A stretch of 64,000 bases of DNA from Bacteroidota bacterium (GTDB taxonomy: Bacteria > Bacteroidota > Ignavibacteria > Kapaibacteriales > UBA2268), in NCBI GenBank assembly GCA_004322215.1, contig SCSM01000011.1, positions 1-64,000 of the forward strand. Reading direction: 5' to 3'. Made by a program: the position numbers and the translations under genes. The notes under the pieces were generated by a model. That model made no database searches and was not told the DNA's origin. It was given only the letters and a program-made list of their open reading frames with translations. Positions 46,234-55,973 of this stretch are shown one piece after another. The first letter of the stretch is position 1; every line of letters begins with the position of its first letter.

Positions 46234-47214
46234 ATGAGTGTGATGAAATTTACTGATGGTATTAGGGCAAAGGCAAAAGCACTGAATTTGAAGGCAGCTT
46301 TTCCCGATGCGGAAGATGTGAGGGTCTTGACGGCTGCAAGATTCCTTGCCGATGAGAAAATTGCACAGCCGGTTTTGATTGGAAATGATGAAAATATAAA
46401 AAAAATTGCGGGAAATAATAATATTAATATTGGTGGAATGGAGTTTATCAATCCTGTTAGTTCCCACTATAAAAATGAATTTTCAAATCTGTTATATGAG
46501 AAAAGGAAGTCCAAAGGCATGACAATAGAGGAATCCGACAATTTAGTAGAATTACCACTCTACTTTGCCGGATTACTCATGGAAACCGGGTATGTAAAAG
46601 TAGTTGTCGGAGGAAATGTTTCTTCAACCGGGGATGTAATTCGCTCTGCGATTCATACTGTAGGAGTGGCTGAAGGGATTTCAATTGTGAGCAGTTATTT
46701 CATAATGGTTTTCCCTGATAAATTGCTATGTTTTGCCGATTGTGCGGTCAATCCTGACCCTAATGAACAACAACTTGCAGATATTGCAATTTCTTCTGCA
46801 AAAAATTTCCAGGCGGTAACAGGAGAAGAACCAAAAGTTGCAATGCTTTCATTTTCAACAAAAGGAAGTGCTAATCATCCTCATGTTGATAAAGTTATTA
46901 ATGCAACTAAAATAATTAAAGAAAAAGTTCCCGGTTTGTCAGTAGATGGCGAAATGCAGGCAGATGCCGCTTTAATTGCATCAATCGGTGAACGTAAATG
47001 CAAGGGCTCACCTGTTGCGGGTAAAGCAAATGTATTGATTTTCCCCGACCTGGATGCAGGAAATATTGGATATAAGCTTACTGAACGTCTTGCAGGAGCC
47101 GAGGCAGTCGGACCTATTGTCCAGGGATTGAAAAAGCCGTATTGCGATTTATCACGCGGCTGTAGTAGCGATGATATTATTAATGTTGCTTCTATTTGCA
47201 GTCTGATGGCATAA
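46234..47214 (+). CDS. pta: Phosphate acetyltransferase
   Basis: 326 residues, the short single-domain type. Interconverts acetyl-CoA and acetyl-phosphate. 'VVVGGNVSSTGDVIRSAIH', 'AMLSFSTKGSANHPHVDKV', 'GEMQADAALIASIGE' and GPIVQGLKKPYCDLSRGCS match Pta rather than phosphate butyryltransferase. It lies 54 bases after ackA and together with it gives the acetate-forming ATP step. Confidence 0.95.
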   Translation: MSVMKFTDGIRAKAKALNLKAAFPDAEDVRVLTAARFLADEKIAQPVLIGNDENIKKIAGNNNINIGGMEFINPVSSHYKNEFSNLLYEKRKSKGMTIEESDNLVELPLYFAGLLMETGYVKVVVGGNVSSTGDVIRSAIHTVGVAEGISIVSSYFIMVFPDKLLCFADCAVNPDPNEQQLADIAISSAKNFQAVTGEEPKVAMLSFSTKGSANHPHVDKVINATKIIKEKVPGLSVDGEMQADAALIASIGERKCKGSPVAGKANVLIFPDLDAGNIGYKLTERLAGAEAVGPIVQGLKKPYCDLSRGCSSDDIINVASICSLMA

Positions 47215-47400
47215 AATAAAATAGAATATGAAAATTGAAAATTGAGATAATTAATATTTAGTTGGAAGCAAAAAGAATTATAAATAAATTTATTTTGTTA
47301 TCATTACGAGAGAACTTATTTTTAAAATCCAAAGTTTCCTGCGAAACTAAAATTATTGTTTGTGAAGTGTAAGTAATTTAAATTAATTGATTAGGATTTT

Positions 47401-48924
47401 ATGGCGATTATATTAAATGGTCAGGGACTGACTATTGAAAAATTGGTTAGCGTTGCGAGGCATAACGAAAAGGTGGAACTCGACAATTCCTCGGTGGATA
47501 GAATCATTACTTGCCGTTCTATGCTTGAGAAAAAAATTGAAGCACGTGAAATTATGTATGGTGTTAATACAGGCATTGGTGAATTTTCAGAAATTGTTTT
47601 GAATGACGAACAAATCAAAGATTTTCAGAAATATCTCATATACAATCATTCAGCAGGTATCGGGAATCCCGTTCCGATTGAATTTATACGCGGTGCTATA
47701 ACAGGAAGAATTAATGTTCATGCACACGGTAATTCAGGATGCAGATTGGAAATAACGAAAACACTAATCGAAATGCTCAACAAAGGAGTTACACCTGTTG
47801 TATGCGAAAAAGGTTCGGTCGGAGCTTGCGGTGATTTGGCACCAATGTCTCAAATAGCACTACTGATGATGGGTGAAGGTGAGGCATATTATAAAGGTGA
47901 AAGAATGTCTGGGAAATCAGCTTTCGAGAAAGCAGGCATTCCTGTTCCAGGGTTACAGGCACGTGACGGACTCGCGGTAATAAATGGTTCAAATTTATTA
48001 ACTGCTATGAGTGCAATGCATTTATATGATTTCAACAGATTACTGAAACAAGCGGAAATTGCGGCAGCAATGACATTGGAAGCATTACTGGCAAATATGA
48101 AACCTTATGATATCCGGCTTCATAAAATGAGAGGCTTCACAGGTGCTCAGCGGAGTGCGAATTCAATTAAAAAGTGTATTGAAGGCAGTGACCTTCTAAC
48201 AGGTAAAATGAAGACAAGAGTACAGGATGCTTACTCGATGCGTTCCACACCGCAAGTAATAGGTGCTGCACATGATGCTGTTGCTTATGCAAGGTCTCAG
48301 GTTGAAATCGAACTGAACGGGGTCGGAGATAATCCGATATTTATTCCCGAAGATAATTTGACACTTACGGGCGCAAACTTCCAGGGAACACCTGTTTCAT
48401 TACCGATGGATTTCTCAGGTGCATCAATCACTATGGTGTGTGTACTTTCCGAACGCCGGCTTAACAGATTATTGAACCCGGCTCTGAGTGCCGGTTTACC
48501 CGCTTTTTTAACAAAAGGTGCCGGGATGTTTTCTGGATTGATGTTGAGCCAATATACTGCTGACACACTGCTCGTCGAGCAAAGGATTTTATCGAATCCT
48601 GCATCAATTCAATCTATACCTGCTGCGGCAGACCAGGAGGATTTTGTTTCGATGGGGATGAATACTGCCTTGAAAAACTCACAAATTCTCGATAATGCTT
48701 ATGGCATACTCGGTATCGAATTTATGGCGGCTGCTCAGGCACTCGATTTCCGTAATTTCAAAAACGGTGATGGTGTATCCGCAGCTAAAGAAGTTATAAG
48801 AAAATATGTTGATTTCCTGGATATTGACAGACCTCTTTATAGTGACCATAACAAAATGAAGGAGCTTGTCAAATCCTGCGAAATCCTCGATACAGTCGAA
48901 AAAGTCGTTGGTAGTATAGAATAA
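47401..48924 (+). CDS. Histidine/aromatic amino acid ammonia-lyase with Cys in the MIO tripeptide
   Basis: 507 residues. Eliminates ammonia from an amino acid to give an alpha,beta-unsaturated acid. Y53 (MYGVNTGIG) and the fold motifs are intact. The MIO cofactor is normally made from Ala-Ser-Gly; here it is A142-C143-G144 (GSVGACGDLAPM), with the same numbering as Pseudomonas HutH. The selectivity pair is N82-H83, closer to histidine lyases (Ser-His) than to PAL (Phe-Leu). No hutU, hutI or hutG is near. Location between pta and ptb suggests feeding of an unsaturated acid into fermentation, but substrate is uncertain. A small dyad AGTTTC-ctgc-GAAACT (47333-47348) lies upstream. Confidence 0.88.
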   Translation: MAIILNGQGLTIEKLVSVARHNEKVELDNSSVDRIITCRSMLEKKIEAREIMYGVNTGIGEFSEIVLNDEQIKDFQKYLIYNHSAGIGNPVPIEFIRGAITGRINVHAHGNSGCRLEITKTLIEMLNKGVTPVVCEKGSVGACGDLAPMSQIALLMMGEGEAYYKGERMSGKSAFEKAGIPVPGLQARDGLAVINGSNLLTAMSAMHLYDFNRLLKQAEIAAAMTLEALLANMKPYDIRLHKMRGFTGAQRSANSIKKCIEGSDLLTGKMKTRVQDAYSMRSTPQVIGAAHDAVAYARSQVEIELNGVGDNPIFIPEDNLTLTGANFQGTPVSLPMDFSGASITMVCVLSERRLNRLLNPALSAGLPAFLTKGAGMFSGLMLSQYTADTLLVEQRILSNPASIQSIPAAADQEDFVSMGMNTALKNSQILDNAYGILGIEFMAAAQALDFRNFKNGDGVSAAKEVIRKYVDFLDIDRPLYSDHNKMKELVKSCEILDTVEKVVGSIE

Positions 48925-49004
48925 ATTAATGAGAAAAACTTAACAGGTTATTGTATGATTTATTCTATTTAAATTACTGATTGTTTATTGTTATTTATTA
49001 AACT

Positions 49005-49901
49005 ATGATACTTAAGTCCTTAAATACATTTATAGAGATTTCTAAGGGCAAAACAAAAAAGAAAATTGTTGTTGCTGCCGCAGAAGACCAGCCGGTACTT
49101 GATGCAATTTCAGCTGCCGAATCGGCAGGTATCATTGTTCCGATTCTTGTTGGCAATAAAATAAAAATTCAGGAAATTTCATCAAAAATAAATTTTGACT
49201 TAAAAAATATAGAATTAATTGATGAAAGTAATCCTGTTCGGGCATGTAAAACATCAGTTACTCTAATCAGGGAAAACAAAGCACAAATTCTGATGAAAGG
49301 TATGGTAAGTACAGCAGACTATTTAAGAGCAATACTCAATAAGGAAGACGGATTGAGAAAAGGTCAGCTTCTCAGCCATATTGCTTTCTTTGAATTGCAA
49401 AATTATCACAAGCTTCTTGCCGTAACCGATGTAGCTCAAAACATCGCTCCCACATTTGAGGAAAAAATCGAAATTCTTAATAATGCAATTGATTGTTTCC
49501 ATAATATCGGAATTGACAATCCGAAGATTGCTGCGATTGCTGCTGTCGAAACCGTAAGTCCCAAAATGGAAGCAACAATTCATGCTGCAGCTTTCACAAT
49601 GATGAATCGAAGGAATCAAATTAAAGGGTGTATCATTGATGGTCCCCTGGCACTCGATAATGCAATTTCAAAAGAATCTGCAGAACATAAAGGTATAATT
49701 AGTGATGTCAGCGGTGATGTTGATTTGCTTTTAACACCTGACATCGAATCAGGAAATATTTTATATAAAAGTTTGACCTATTTCGGAAATGCAACTGTGG
49801 CTGCAATCATACTTGGGGCTTCAGTGCCAATTGTACTAACATCAAGGTCTGACAATGACCGGAGTAAGTTGATGTCGATAGCTTTGGCAGCAAGCTGCTA
49901 A
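49005..49901 (+). CDS. ptb: Phosphate butyryltransferase
   Basis: 298 residues. Converts butyryl-CoA (or branched acyl-CoA) to acyl-phosphate. 'KIVVAAAEDQPVLDAISAAE', 'ILMKGMVSTADYLRAIL', 'IKGCIIDGPLALDNAIS' and 'VDLLLTPDIESGNILYKSL' distinguish it from Pta. Directly upstream of buk. Confidence 0.93.
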   Translation: MILKSLNTFIEISKGKTKKKIVVAAAEDQPVLDAISAAESAGIIVPILVGNKIKIQEISSKINFDLKNIELIDESNPVRACKTSVTLIRENKAQILMKGMVSTADYLRAILNKEDGLRKGQLLSHIAFFELQNYHKLLAVTDVAQNIAPTFEEKIEILNNAIDCFHNIGIDNPKIAAIAAVETVSPKMEATIHAAAFTMMNRRNQIKGCIIDGPLALDNAISKESAEHKGIISDVSGDVDLLLTPDIESGNILYKSLTYFGNATVAAIILGASVPIVLTSRSDNDRSKLMSIALAASC

Positions 49902-49970
49902 TTAACGAATAAAGATTAGTGAATAAATTATGATAATAAGACATATATAATTTAATTATTGAATTTGAAA

Positions 49971-51041
49971 ATGAGAATTTTAGCTATTAATCCCGGTTCG
50001 ACTTCGACCAAAATTTCTGTATTTGATGATTTAATTGAAAATTTTACAACTGTTTTGAGACACAGCGCTGAGGAATTATCAAAATATCCCAGAATTATTG
50101 ACCAATATGAATTCAGAAAAAAAATAATAATAAACGCACTTAAACAAGCTGAAATTGATATTCAAACTTTAGATGCGGTAGTTGGCAGAGGTGGTTTACT
50201 TAAGCCGATTCCCGGTGGTGTTTATAGGGTAAATGATAAATTAATTGAAGACCTGAAAAAAGAACTTCTCGGAGAACACGCATCTAATATCGGTGGTATT
50301 CTCGCAAAAGAAATAGCTAACGAAAACATCAGAAAAATAGATGCTTTCATCGTTGACCCTGTGGTCGTTGATGAACTCGATGACATTGCCAGAATCTCAG
50401 GTAATCCTCTGCTACCGAGAATTAGTATCTTTCACGCATTAAATCAAAAAGCTGTTGCCAGAAGATATGCAAGAGAAATAAACAAAAAATATGATAATTT
50501 GAATCTAATTGTCGTCCATCTTGGTGGCGGTATAACAGTAGGTGTTCACAGACATGGAAGAGTAATTGATGTAAATAACGGATTGGACGGAGAAGGTCCT
50601 TTCTCACCCGAAAGAGCAGGTACTCTGCCTGCTGGAGCATTAACCAAACTCTGTTATTCTGACAAATATCAGTACCACGAAATCAGGAAAATGATTACAG
50701 GAAAAGGTGGTATGGTTGCTTATCTCGGAACTAATGATGCTGCTGAAATCGAAAAGAGAATTAATAATGGAGATGAAAAAGCAAAGTTAATTTTGGAGGC
50801 GATGGCATACCAGATTGCAAAAGAAATCGGAAGTTGTTCCACTGTTTTATCAGGCAAAATTGATTGCATTTTGATTACCGGTGGGCTGGCTTTCTCCGAT
50901 TTTATTATTAATTTAATTTCGGAAAGGGTAATTTTCCTGGCTCCAATTAAAGTGTACCCCGGCGAAGATGAGATGAAAGCACTTGCAGAAGGAACTTATT
51001 ACGCATTGAAAGGCGAGTTACCGATAAGAGAATATAATTAA
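49971..51041 (+). CDS. buk: Butyrate kinase
   Basis: 356 residues from ATG 49971; a TTG four codons earlier is in frame but less likely. Makes ATP from butyryl-phosphate. ILAINPGSTSTKISVFDD, 'VVGRGGLLKPIPGGVYRVN', HLGGGITVGVHRHG and 'DCILITGGLAFSDFI' are typical. Chain preference (butyrate, isobutyrate, isovalerate) is not readable. Confidence 0.95.
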   Translation: MRILAINPGSTSTKISVFDDLIENFTTVLRHSAEELSKYPRIIDQYEFRKKIIINALKQAEIDIQTLDAVVGRGGLLKPIPGGVYRVNDKLIEDLKKELLGEHASNIGGILAKEIANENIRKIDAFIVDPVVVDELDDIARISGNPLLPRISIFHALNQKAVARRYAREINKKYDNLNLIVVHLGGGITVGVHRHGRVIDVNNGLDGEGPFSPERAGTLPAGALTKLCYSDKYQYHEIRKMITGKGGMVAYLGTNDAAEIEKRINNGDEKAKLILEAMAYQIAKEIGSCSTVLSGKIDCILITGGLAFSDFIINLISERVIFLAPIKVYPGEDEMKALAEGTYYALKGELPIREYN

Positions 51042-51163
51042 GTAAATAAATTATACATTCAGTTTCAATTTTGATTTGGTTTAATTTTTAATTATTGGAC
51101 TTTTCCCTTAAGTTCACATTCCGGCTTTTGCCACTTTTATTAATTTTATTAATTTTTTCAATT

Positions 51164-51958
51164 ATGAAAGATATTACCTTAAATGATTTGGTTGAAAAAT
51201 ACTTTAAGCAGCAGCAGGAAGTATATGGAAATCTTTTATATACTGAAAAAAATAACTCGACTGAATTAACAATTAATAATATTTTAAATCAGGAAAATTA
51301 TTCAGGAAAGGAAACAGAAATTAAAAGAATTGTTATTGCTGACGTTCCGACAGATTTATTCACCGAAGAACCTGAGTGGAAAAGAACTAAGAACCTCGAT
51401 GAACTTTATGAGAAAATACATACTTGTATGAAATGCCCCTTAGGTGCTACAAGAAAAAACTTTGTTTTCGGCACAGGCAATCCCCAAGCTGATATTATGC
51501 TGATAGGAGAAGCCCCCGGTGCAGATGAAGATGAGCAAGGAAAGCCATTTGTCGGTAGGGCAGGACAATTGCTTACAAAAATTATCGAGTCCATCGGTTT
51601 AACAAGAGACGACGTTTTTATTTGTAATATTCTCAAGTGCCGTCCTCCTGAAAACCGTTCACCATTCCCATCGGAAATAGAGGAATGTGAGCCATATTTA
51701 ATAAAGCAAATTGAATTGATTCAACCGAAATTCATTCTTGCTCTTGGTTTAACAGCCATAGACACTTTACTGAAAAAGAAAAACAAGATGGGTGAAATTC
51801 GGGGAACTATACAAAATTACCACGGTATAAAAATGGTTGTTACATACCATCCCGCAGCTCTGTTGAGGAATCCCGGGTGGAAAAAAATGGTTTGGGACGA
51901 TGTCAGATTATTAAGAAAACTATATGATGAGTATTTAAACAGCAAGCTAAAAATATAA
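51164..51958 (+). CDS. Type-4 (family 4) uracil-DNA glycosylase, Fe-S
   Basis: About 264 residues from ATG 51164 (a TTG at 51095 would add a hydrophobic stretch not found in the family). Motif A is LIGEAPGADEDEQGKPFVGR. The iron-sulfur cysteines are C88, C91, C159 and C175. The C-terminal motif is TYHPAALLRNP. It removes uracil from DNA. An extra N-terminal region of about 75 residues precedes the domain, which is common in Bacteroidota. Confidence 0.92.
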   Translation: MKDITLNDLVEKYFKQQQEVYGNLLYTEKNNSTELTINNILNQENYSGKETEIKRIVIADVPTDLFTEEPEWKRTKNLDELYEKIHTCMKCPLGATRKNFVFGTGNPQADIMLIGEAPGADEDEQGKPFVGRAGQLLTKIIESIGLTRDDVFICNILKCRPPENRSPFPSEIEECEPYLIKQIELIQPKFILALGLTAIDTLLKKKNKMGEIRGTIQNYHGIKMVVTYHPAALLRNPGWKKMVWDDVRLLRKLYDEYLNSKLKI

Positions 51959-52166
51959 TATTTAGAATGTATAATGAGTCGAAAGTCAATATTCGTTAAT
52001 CAAGAGTTGAGCATATATAATTATTAATTAATATTATTGGATATTATCATGCTCCTGATTCAAAAGACAAATGTTTGAAATTATTAATTTGAAAAATGTA
52101 TCGTATATATTTATTTAAAATTTAAAATTGAAATTAAATTAATGTTTAAATAATTAAAATGTTAAA

Positions 52167-53216
52167 ATGAAAGTAGCAGTATTATATGGGGGAATTTCCC
52201 CCGAAAGAAATGTTTCGATTACAGGTGGCTTAGCAGTGATAAAAGCTCTTCAGGAACTCGGTCACGAAGTCGTTCCGATTGACCCTGCTTATGGTGCAAA
52301 CGGAAAGCAATCAATCGAGGAAATTATTTCGCCATCCAATAGTATTTCGCTCGAAGAATTGGCAAAATTCGAATCAAGAAAAATTATAGAATGTGTAAAC
52401 TCTTCACTTTTTGATGGTATAGATGTTGCATTCATCGTTCTTCACGGAAAATATGGCGAAGACGGGAAAATCCAGGCATTACTCGAACTTCGGGGAATAC
52501 CTTATACTGGTAGCAACATCAAAGCAAGTGCAATCGGAATAGATAAACTTGCTTCAAAAATGCTATTCTTAGCAGCCGGAATATCTACACCCCAGTGGTT
52601 GACAGTCAGGGAAAAAGATTTCGGCAATTATGAATATTTTGAAGAAATCAGGAGCGAATTAGGTGATAATCTCGTAATTAAACCGAATGACCAGGGTTCA
52701 ACGATTGGAATAACAATTGTCGAAGATGGTAATCTCGATGAAATTAACAAAGGTGTCGATTTAGCATCTAAATTTTCGGATATAGTTATTGTAGAGCAAT
52801 TCATCGAAGGCAGAGAAATTACAGTCGGTATTGTCGGAGGTGAAGCACTGCCTCTAATCGAAATAGAACCTGAAGAAGGATTTTACGATTATGAACATAA
52901 ATATACAAAAGGAAAAACCGAATACATCTGCCCTGCAGAAGTAACTGAAGATATTGCAGAATTTATGCAAAACCAGGCATTGTCTGCTTATAATATCATC
53001 GGCTGCTCAGGATTTGCAAGAGCGGATTTCCGTCTTGATGACGAAGGTCAACCTTTCCTTCTCGAAATAAATACAATTCCCGGCTTCACGGCAACCAGTC
53101 TCGTTCCTATGGCTGCAAAAGAAATTGGAATAGAATTTCCTGAGTTATGCGACAGAATCATACAGCTTGTTTTCAATAAAAACAATAATCACATTGATGA
53201 AAATGAGGAAGAATGA
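52167..53216 (+). CDS. ddl: D-alanine-D-alanine ligase
   Basis: 349 residues, ATP-grasp fold. VLYGGISPERNVSITGG, 'LHGKYGEDGKIQALLELRGI', 'KPNDQGSTIGITIVEDG' and 'ADFRLDDEGQPFLLEINTIP' are diagnostic. It makes the D-Ala-D-Ala of peptidoglycan. The stop overlaps the PfkB start by four bases. Confidence 0.96.
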   Translation: MKVAVLYGGISPERNVSITGGLAVIKALQELGHEVVPIDPAYGANGKQSIEEIISPSNSISLEELAKFESRKIIECVNSSLFDGIDVAFIVLHGKYGEDGKIQALLELRGIPYTGSNIKASAIGIDKLASKMLFLAAGISTPQWLTVREKDFGNYEYFEEIRSELGDNLVIKPNDQGSTIGITIVEDGNLDEINKGVDLASKFSDIVIVEQFIEGREITVGIVGGEALPLIEIEPEEGFYDYEHKYTKGKTEYICPAEVTEDIAEFMQNQALSAYNIIGCSGFARADFRLDDEGQPFLLEINTIPGFTATSLVPMAAKEIGIEFPELCDRIIQLVFNKNNNHIDENEEE

Positions 53217-54205
53217 GCATAACTAAAGATATTGACTTATGTGGAATCGGTAACGGGCTCCTCGATATTCAATATATAGTATCTGACGATTTAATCAGCA
53301 AATTGAATATTAATAAGGGAGAAATGCGGCTTGTTGATTCCATATTGCAAAAGGAAATAATCGGAAATATGGCAATTCCTGAAGAAAACAGAGCCAGCGG
53401 TGGCTCGGCTGCAAATACAATCATTGCCTTTTCTCAATTCGGCGGCAATGCTGCATATAATTCAAAACTCGGAGATGATGATTACGGAAAATTCTATGTA
53501 AAAGAATTCGAGGATTTGGGCATTGTTCTTCATTACTCGAATAGCAAAATCGAACCGACAGGAACTTGCTTAATTTTAATTTCACCCGATTCCGAGAGAA
53601 CCATGCTTACTAATCTTGGTGCTTCAGCATCATTCGGTGCTGATGATTTATCCGAAGAATTAATAAAGCGTGCAAAATGGTTATATATCGAAGGTTATAA
53701 ATTCTCACAAAAATCCAGCACTGAAGCGGTATTCAAGGCAATCGAAACGGCAATAAAGAATGAGACAAAAATTTCATTGACATTTTCCGATGCATTCATT
53801 ACAGAAAACTTCAGGGAACCGCTTGCAGAGTGTGTTAAACATTCCGATTTGATTTTTTGCAATGAAGCTGAAGCTTTAAATTTCACACGAACAAATAATT
53901 TTAATGATGCAGTAAAAATACTTTCTGATAAGGTTAAAAATTTTGCAGTAACCAGGGGTAGTAATGGTGCAGTAGTAAAATGGAAAGATAAAATATTCAA
54001 AATTCCCGCTTACCCGGCAAATCCTGTTGACAGTACCGGTGCAGGAGATATTTTTGCAGCAGGATTCTTTTATGGAATAATAAAATATAATGACCCCGAA
54101 TTAGCGGGTAAATTCGGTTCTTTAGCAGGTGCTAGAATTGTTTCCCAAATTGGTCCCAGGTTGAAGGAAAAACATTCGAAAATAATAGATTTCTTTTTCG
54201 GATAA
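53213..54205 (+). CDS. PfkB-family sugar or nucleoside kinase (adenosine-kinase-like)
   Basis: 330 residues. 'ENRASGGSAANTIIAFSQFG' and the C-terminal ATP/anion-hole motif NPVDSTGAGDIFAAGFFYG define the PfkB fold. The overall pattern (FFG-type ending, 'LTNLGASASFGADDL') is closest to adenosine-kinase-like members, but substrate cannot be fixed. Translationally coupled to ddl. Confidence 0.85.
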   Translation: MSITKDIDLCGIGNGLLDIQYIVSDDLISKLNINKGEMRLVDSILQKEIIGNMAIPEENRASGGSAANTIIAFSQFGGNAAYNSKLGDDDYGKFYVKEFEDLGIVLHYSNSKIEPTGTCLILISPDSERTMLTNLGASASFGADDLSEELIKRAKWLYIEGYKFSQKSSTEAVFKAIETAIKNETKISLTFSDAFITENFREPLAECVKHSDLIFCNEAEALNFTRTNNFNDAVKILSDKVKNFAVTRGSNGAVVKWKDKIFKIPAYPANPVDSTGAGDIFAAGFFYGIIKYNDPELAGKFGSLAGARIVSQIGPRLKEKHSKIIDFFFG

Positions 54206-54292
54206 ATGTAATTAATTCCACAATAAAGTACTTGGAAATCAATACAATGATTAATAAATTGTAAGATTGATAATTTAAATAAGATTATTATT

Positions 54293-55630
54293 ATGAAAAA
54301 ATTTATTTGCTATATATTTATTTACTTATTATCTGTCATTACAGCTTACTCACAAAGCGGAATGAGATTTCCGGAACTTGAAAAAAAGTTAGAACCATAT
54401 TTTGATGGTGACCTTATTGAAGATATTAAGAAACAATTGCCCCAAGGCAGTGATTATTCAATCTGGGGTTGGGATGTAGGTGATTTCTCGGGAGATGGAT
54501 TTACCGATGTTGCACTCAGCATAAAAATTAGTGCAGAGAAAAAGAAAACGTCACACGTATATTTCTTCGTTGACATAGACGGTTACTTGACAAAAATTAC
54601 CGAAATACCTTATGATTATGTAGAATTACCCCTCGAAATCGGTGTCAGTATCAGAAGCAATACCTGTTATGTTACTTCAAAAATTCAACAATTCAACTGG
54701 CTGATAAAAGGTTACACATTCAAGAATGGGACACTGATTCTTCAGGATGAATTTATTACAAAAAGAATCAGGGATTATACACATGAAACTTATCAAAACT
54801 TTACTACTTTGAAAAACACTGAGAAATATATTAAAACCATCAAAAACGAAAAAAGATTTTCAACAGATTATCTTACAATCCCCAGCTACCAGAGGGGTAG
54901 AATCATTTACGAAGGTTATTCCAACCAGATTTATGACAATTATACTCCTTATGTGAAAAAAGGAGCTTACTATTGGAATGGCGAAGATGATTGCAGTTTT
55001 TGGGTCAGTTCAGCTTATGACCAGGAATATATTTATATGACAATTAAAGTAAAGGACGATAAAGTCGTTTATGATTATTATGATTTTACGCCGGCAGATA
55101 ACATCGAAATATGGATTGATATTAAGCCGTCTGATGACGATGAAAAAGATATTGTCGAATCTTTACAGAATAAAAACGATATAAAAACGGAAGATGAAAA
55201 AGGAATTTATAATTTTAAAATTTCTCTTGGAGATTTCCATGAAAAGAAAGCATTCGTTCGGGAAGTCAGCAGTTCGGATAAATTATACAAGTTTCAGAAG
55301 GAATCTTCTGCATGGATAAAGGCGTCTTCTACCCTGACAACTGACGGATACATGGTCAAATTCCGAATTCCCCTGCTATTATTCGGTTTCGACGGACCAC
55401 CTGTCGAAGAGAGAAAGCTCACAAGATTCGGTTGTACGGTTATAGTACACGACATTGACAACACATACAGACCGGAAGAAGAAACACAAATAGCAACATC
55501 TGATTTTTATCCTACTGAATCATATACTTACGGCTCACTTATTCTCATTCCTCAAGATATGTGGTATGGTGAAATGTTGAATATATACAGAGATGATATT
55601 CTCCGATACCTCACGGAACTCGGTTACTAA
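54293..55630 (+). CDS. Secreted protein with C-terminal CBM9-like domain
   Basis: 445 residues with a signal peptide (FICYIFIYLLSVITAYSQ). Residues about 55-75 (WDVGDFSGDGFTDVALSI) look like a single FG-GAP/dockerin-like calcium loop. Residues about 225-420 resemble a CBM9/DOMON-type sandwich: 'GAYYWNGEDDCSFWVSSAYD', 'ADNIEIWIDIKPSDDDEKD' and 'GYMVKFRIPLLLFGF'. No catalytic residues and no T9SS tail seen. Function unknown; carbohydrate or heme-sandwich binding is possible. Confidence 0.65.
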   Translation: MKKFICYIFIYLLSVITAYSQSGMRFPELEKKLEPYFDGDLIEDIKKQLPQGSDYSIWGWDVGDFSGDGFTDVALSIKISAEKKKTSHVYFFVDIDGYLTKITEIPYDYVELPLEIGVSIRSNTCYVTSKIQQFNWLIKGYTFKNGTLILQDEFITKRIRDYTHETYQNFTTLKNTEKYIKTIKNEKRFSTDYLTIPSYQRGRIIYEGYSNQIYDNYTPYVKKGAYYWNGEDDCSFWVSSAYDQEYIYMTIKVKDDKVVYDYYDFTPADNIEIWIDIKPSDDDEKDIVESLQNKNDIKTEDEKGIYNFKISLGDFHEKKAFVREVSSSDKLYKFQKESSAWIKASSTLTTDGYMVKFRIPLLLFGFDGPPVEERKLTRFGCTVIVHDIDNTYRPEEETQIATSDFYPTESYTYGSLILIPQDMWYGEMLNIYRDDILRYLTELGY

Positions 55631-55973
55631 AAAGTTTAATCAATTTTTATAGGGTAAAATATATTATTATTTTATCTCTTTTAATATCTAATTTATAATT
55701 GTATAATTAAAATATTTTGTCGTATATATTTATAATTTTTGAATAATAAAATTATATTATTCTACTTATTAATAATATTATTAGTATCAACTAAAATCCC
55801 TGTACCAGTCTTGCTTTTCGTGGAAAAATTTTTAAAAAATCGTTTGTGAATAATTAATTTTTGAATTAAATTGTATTAATGAAGATAAAAGGTTCTTTTA
55901 ATGTTTTTTTTTGATAATAATAATTGTTTTTATAAACTTTTTGTCTATGTATAATTTTAATAGGAGATATGTA
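55631..55973. other. AT-rich intergenic region before the cytochrome block
   Basis: 343 bases. A weak hairpin with G-U pairs near 55652-55678 followed by CTCTTTT may end the upstream transcript. AGGAG at 55963-55967 is the ribosome-binding site of the next gene. No exact TTG-N20-TAnnTTTG promoter, RNA gene or ORF was found. Confidence 0.5.

Noticed and set aside
49959-49970. TTG start for butyrate kinase
   Set aside because: The ATG at 49971 directly precedes the conserved RILAINPGST and needs no extra residues.
51095-51163. N-terminal hydrophobic extension of the uracil-DNA glycosylase from a TTG
   Set aside because: A membrane-like leader is unexpected for a DNA repair enzyme and ATG 51164 gives the usual length.
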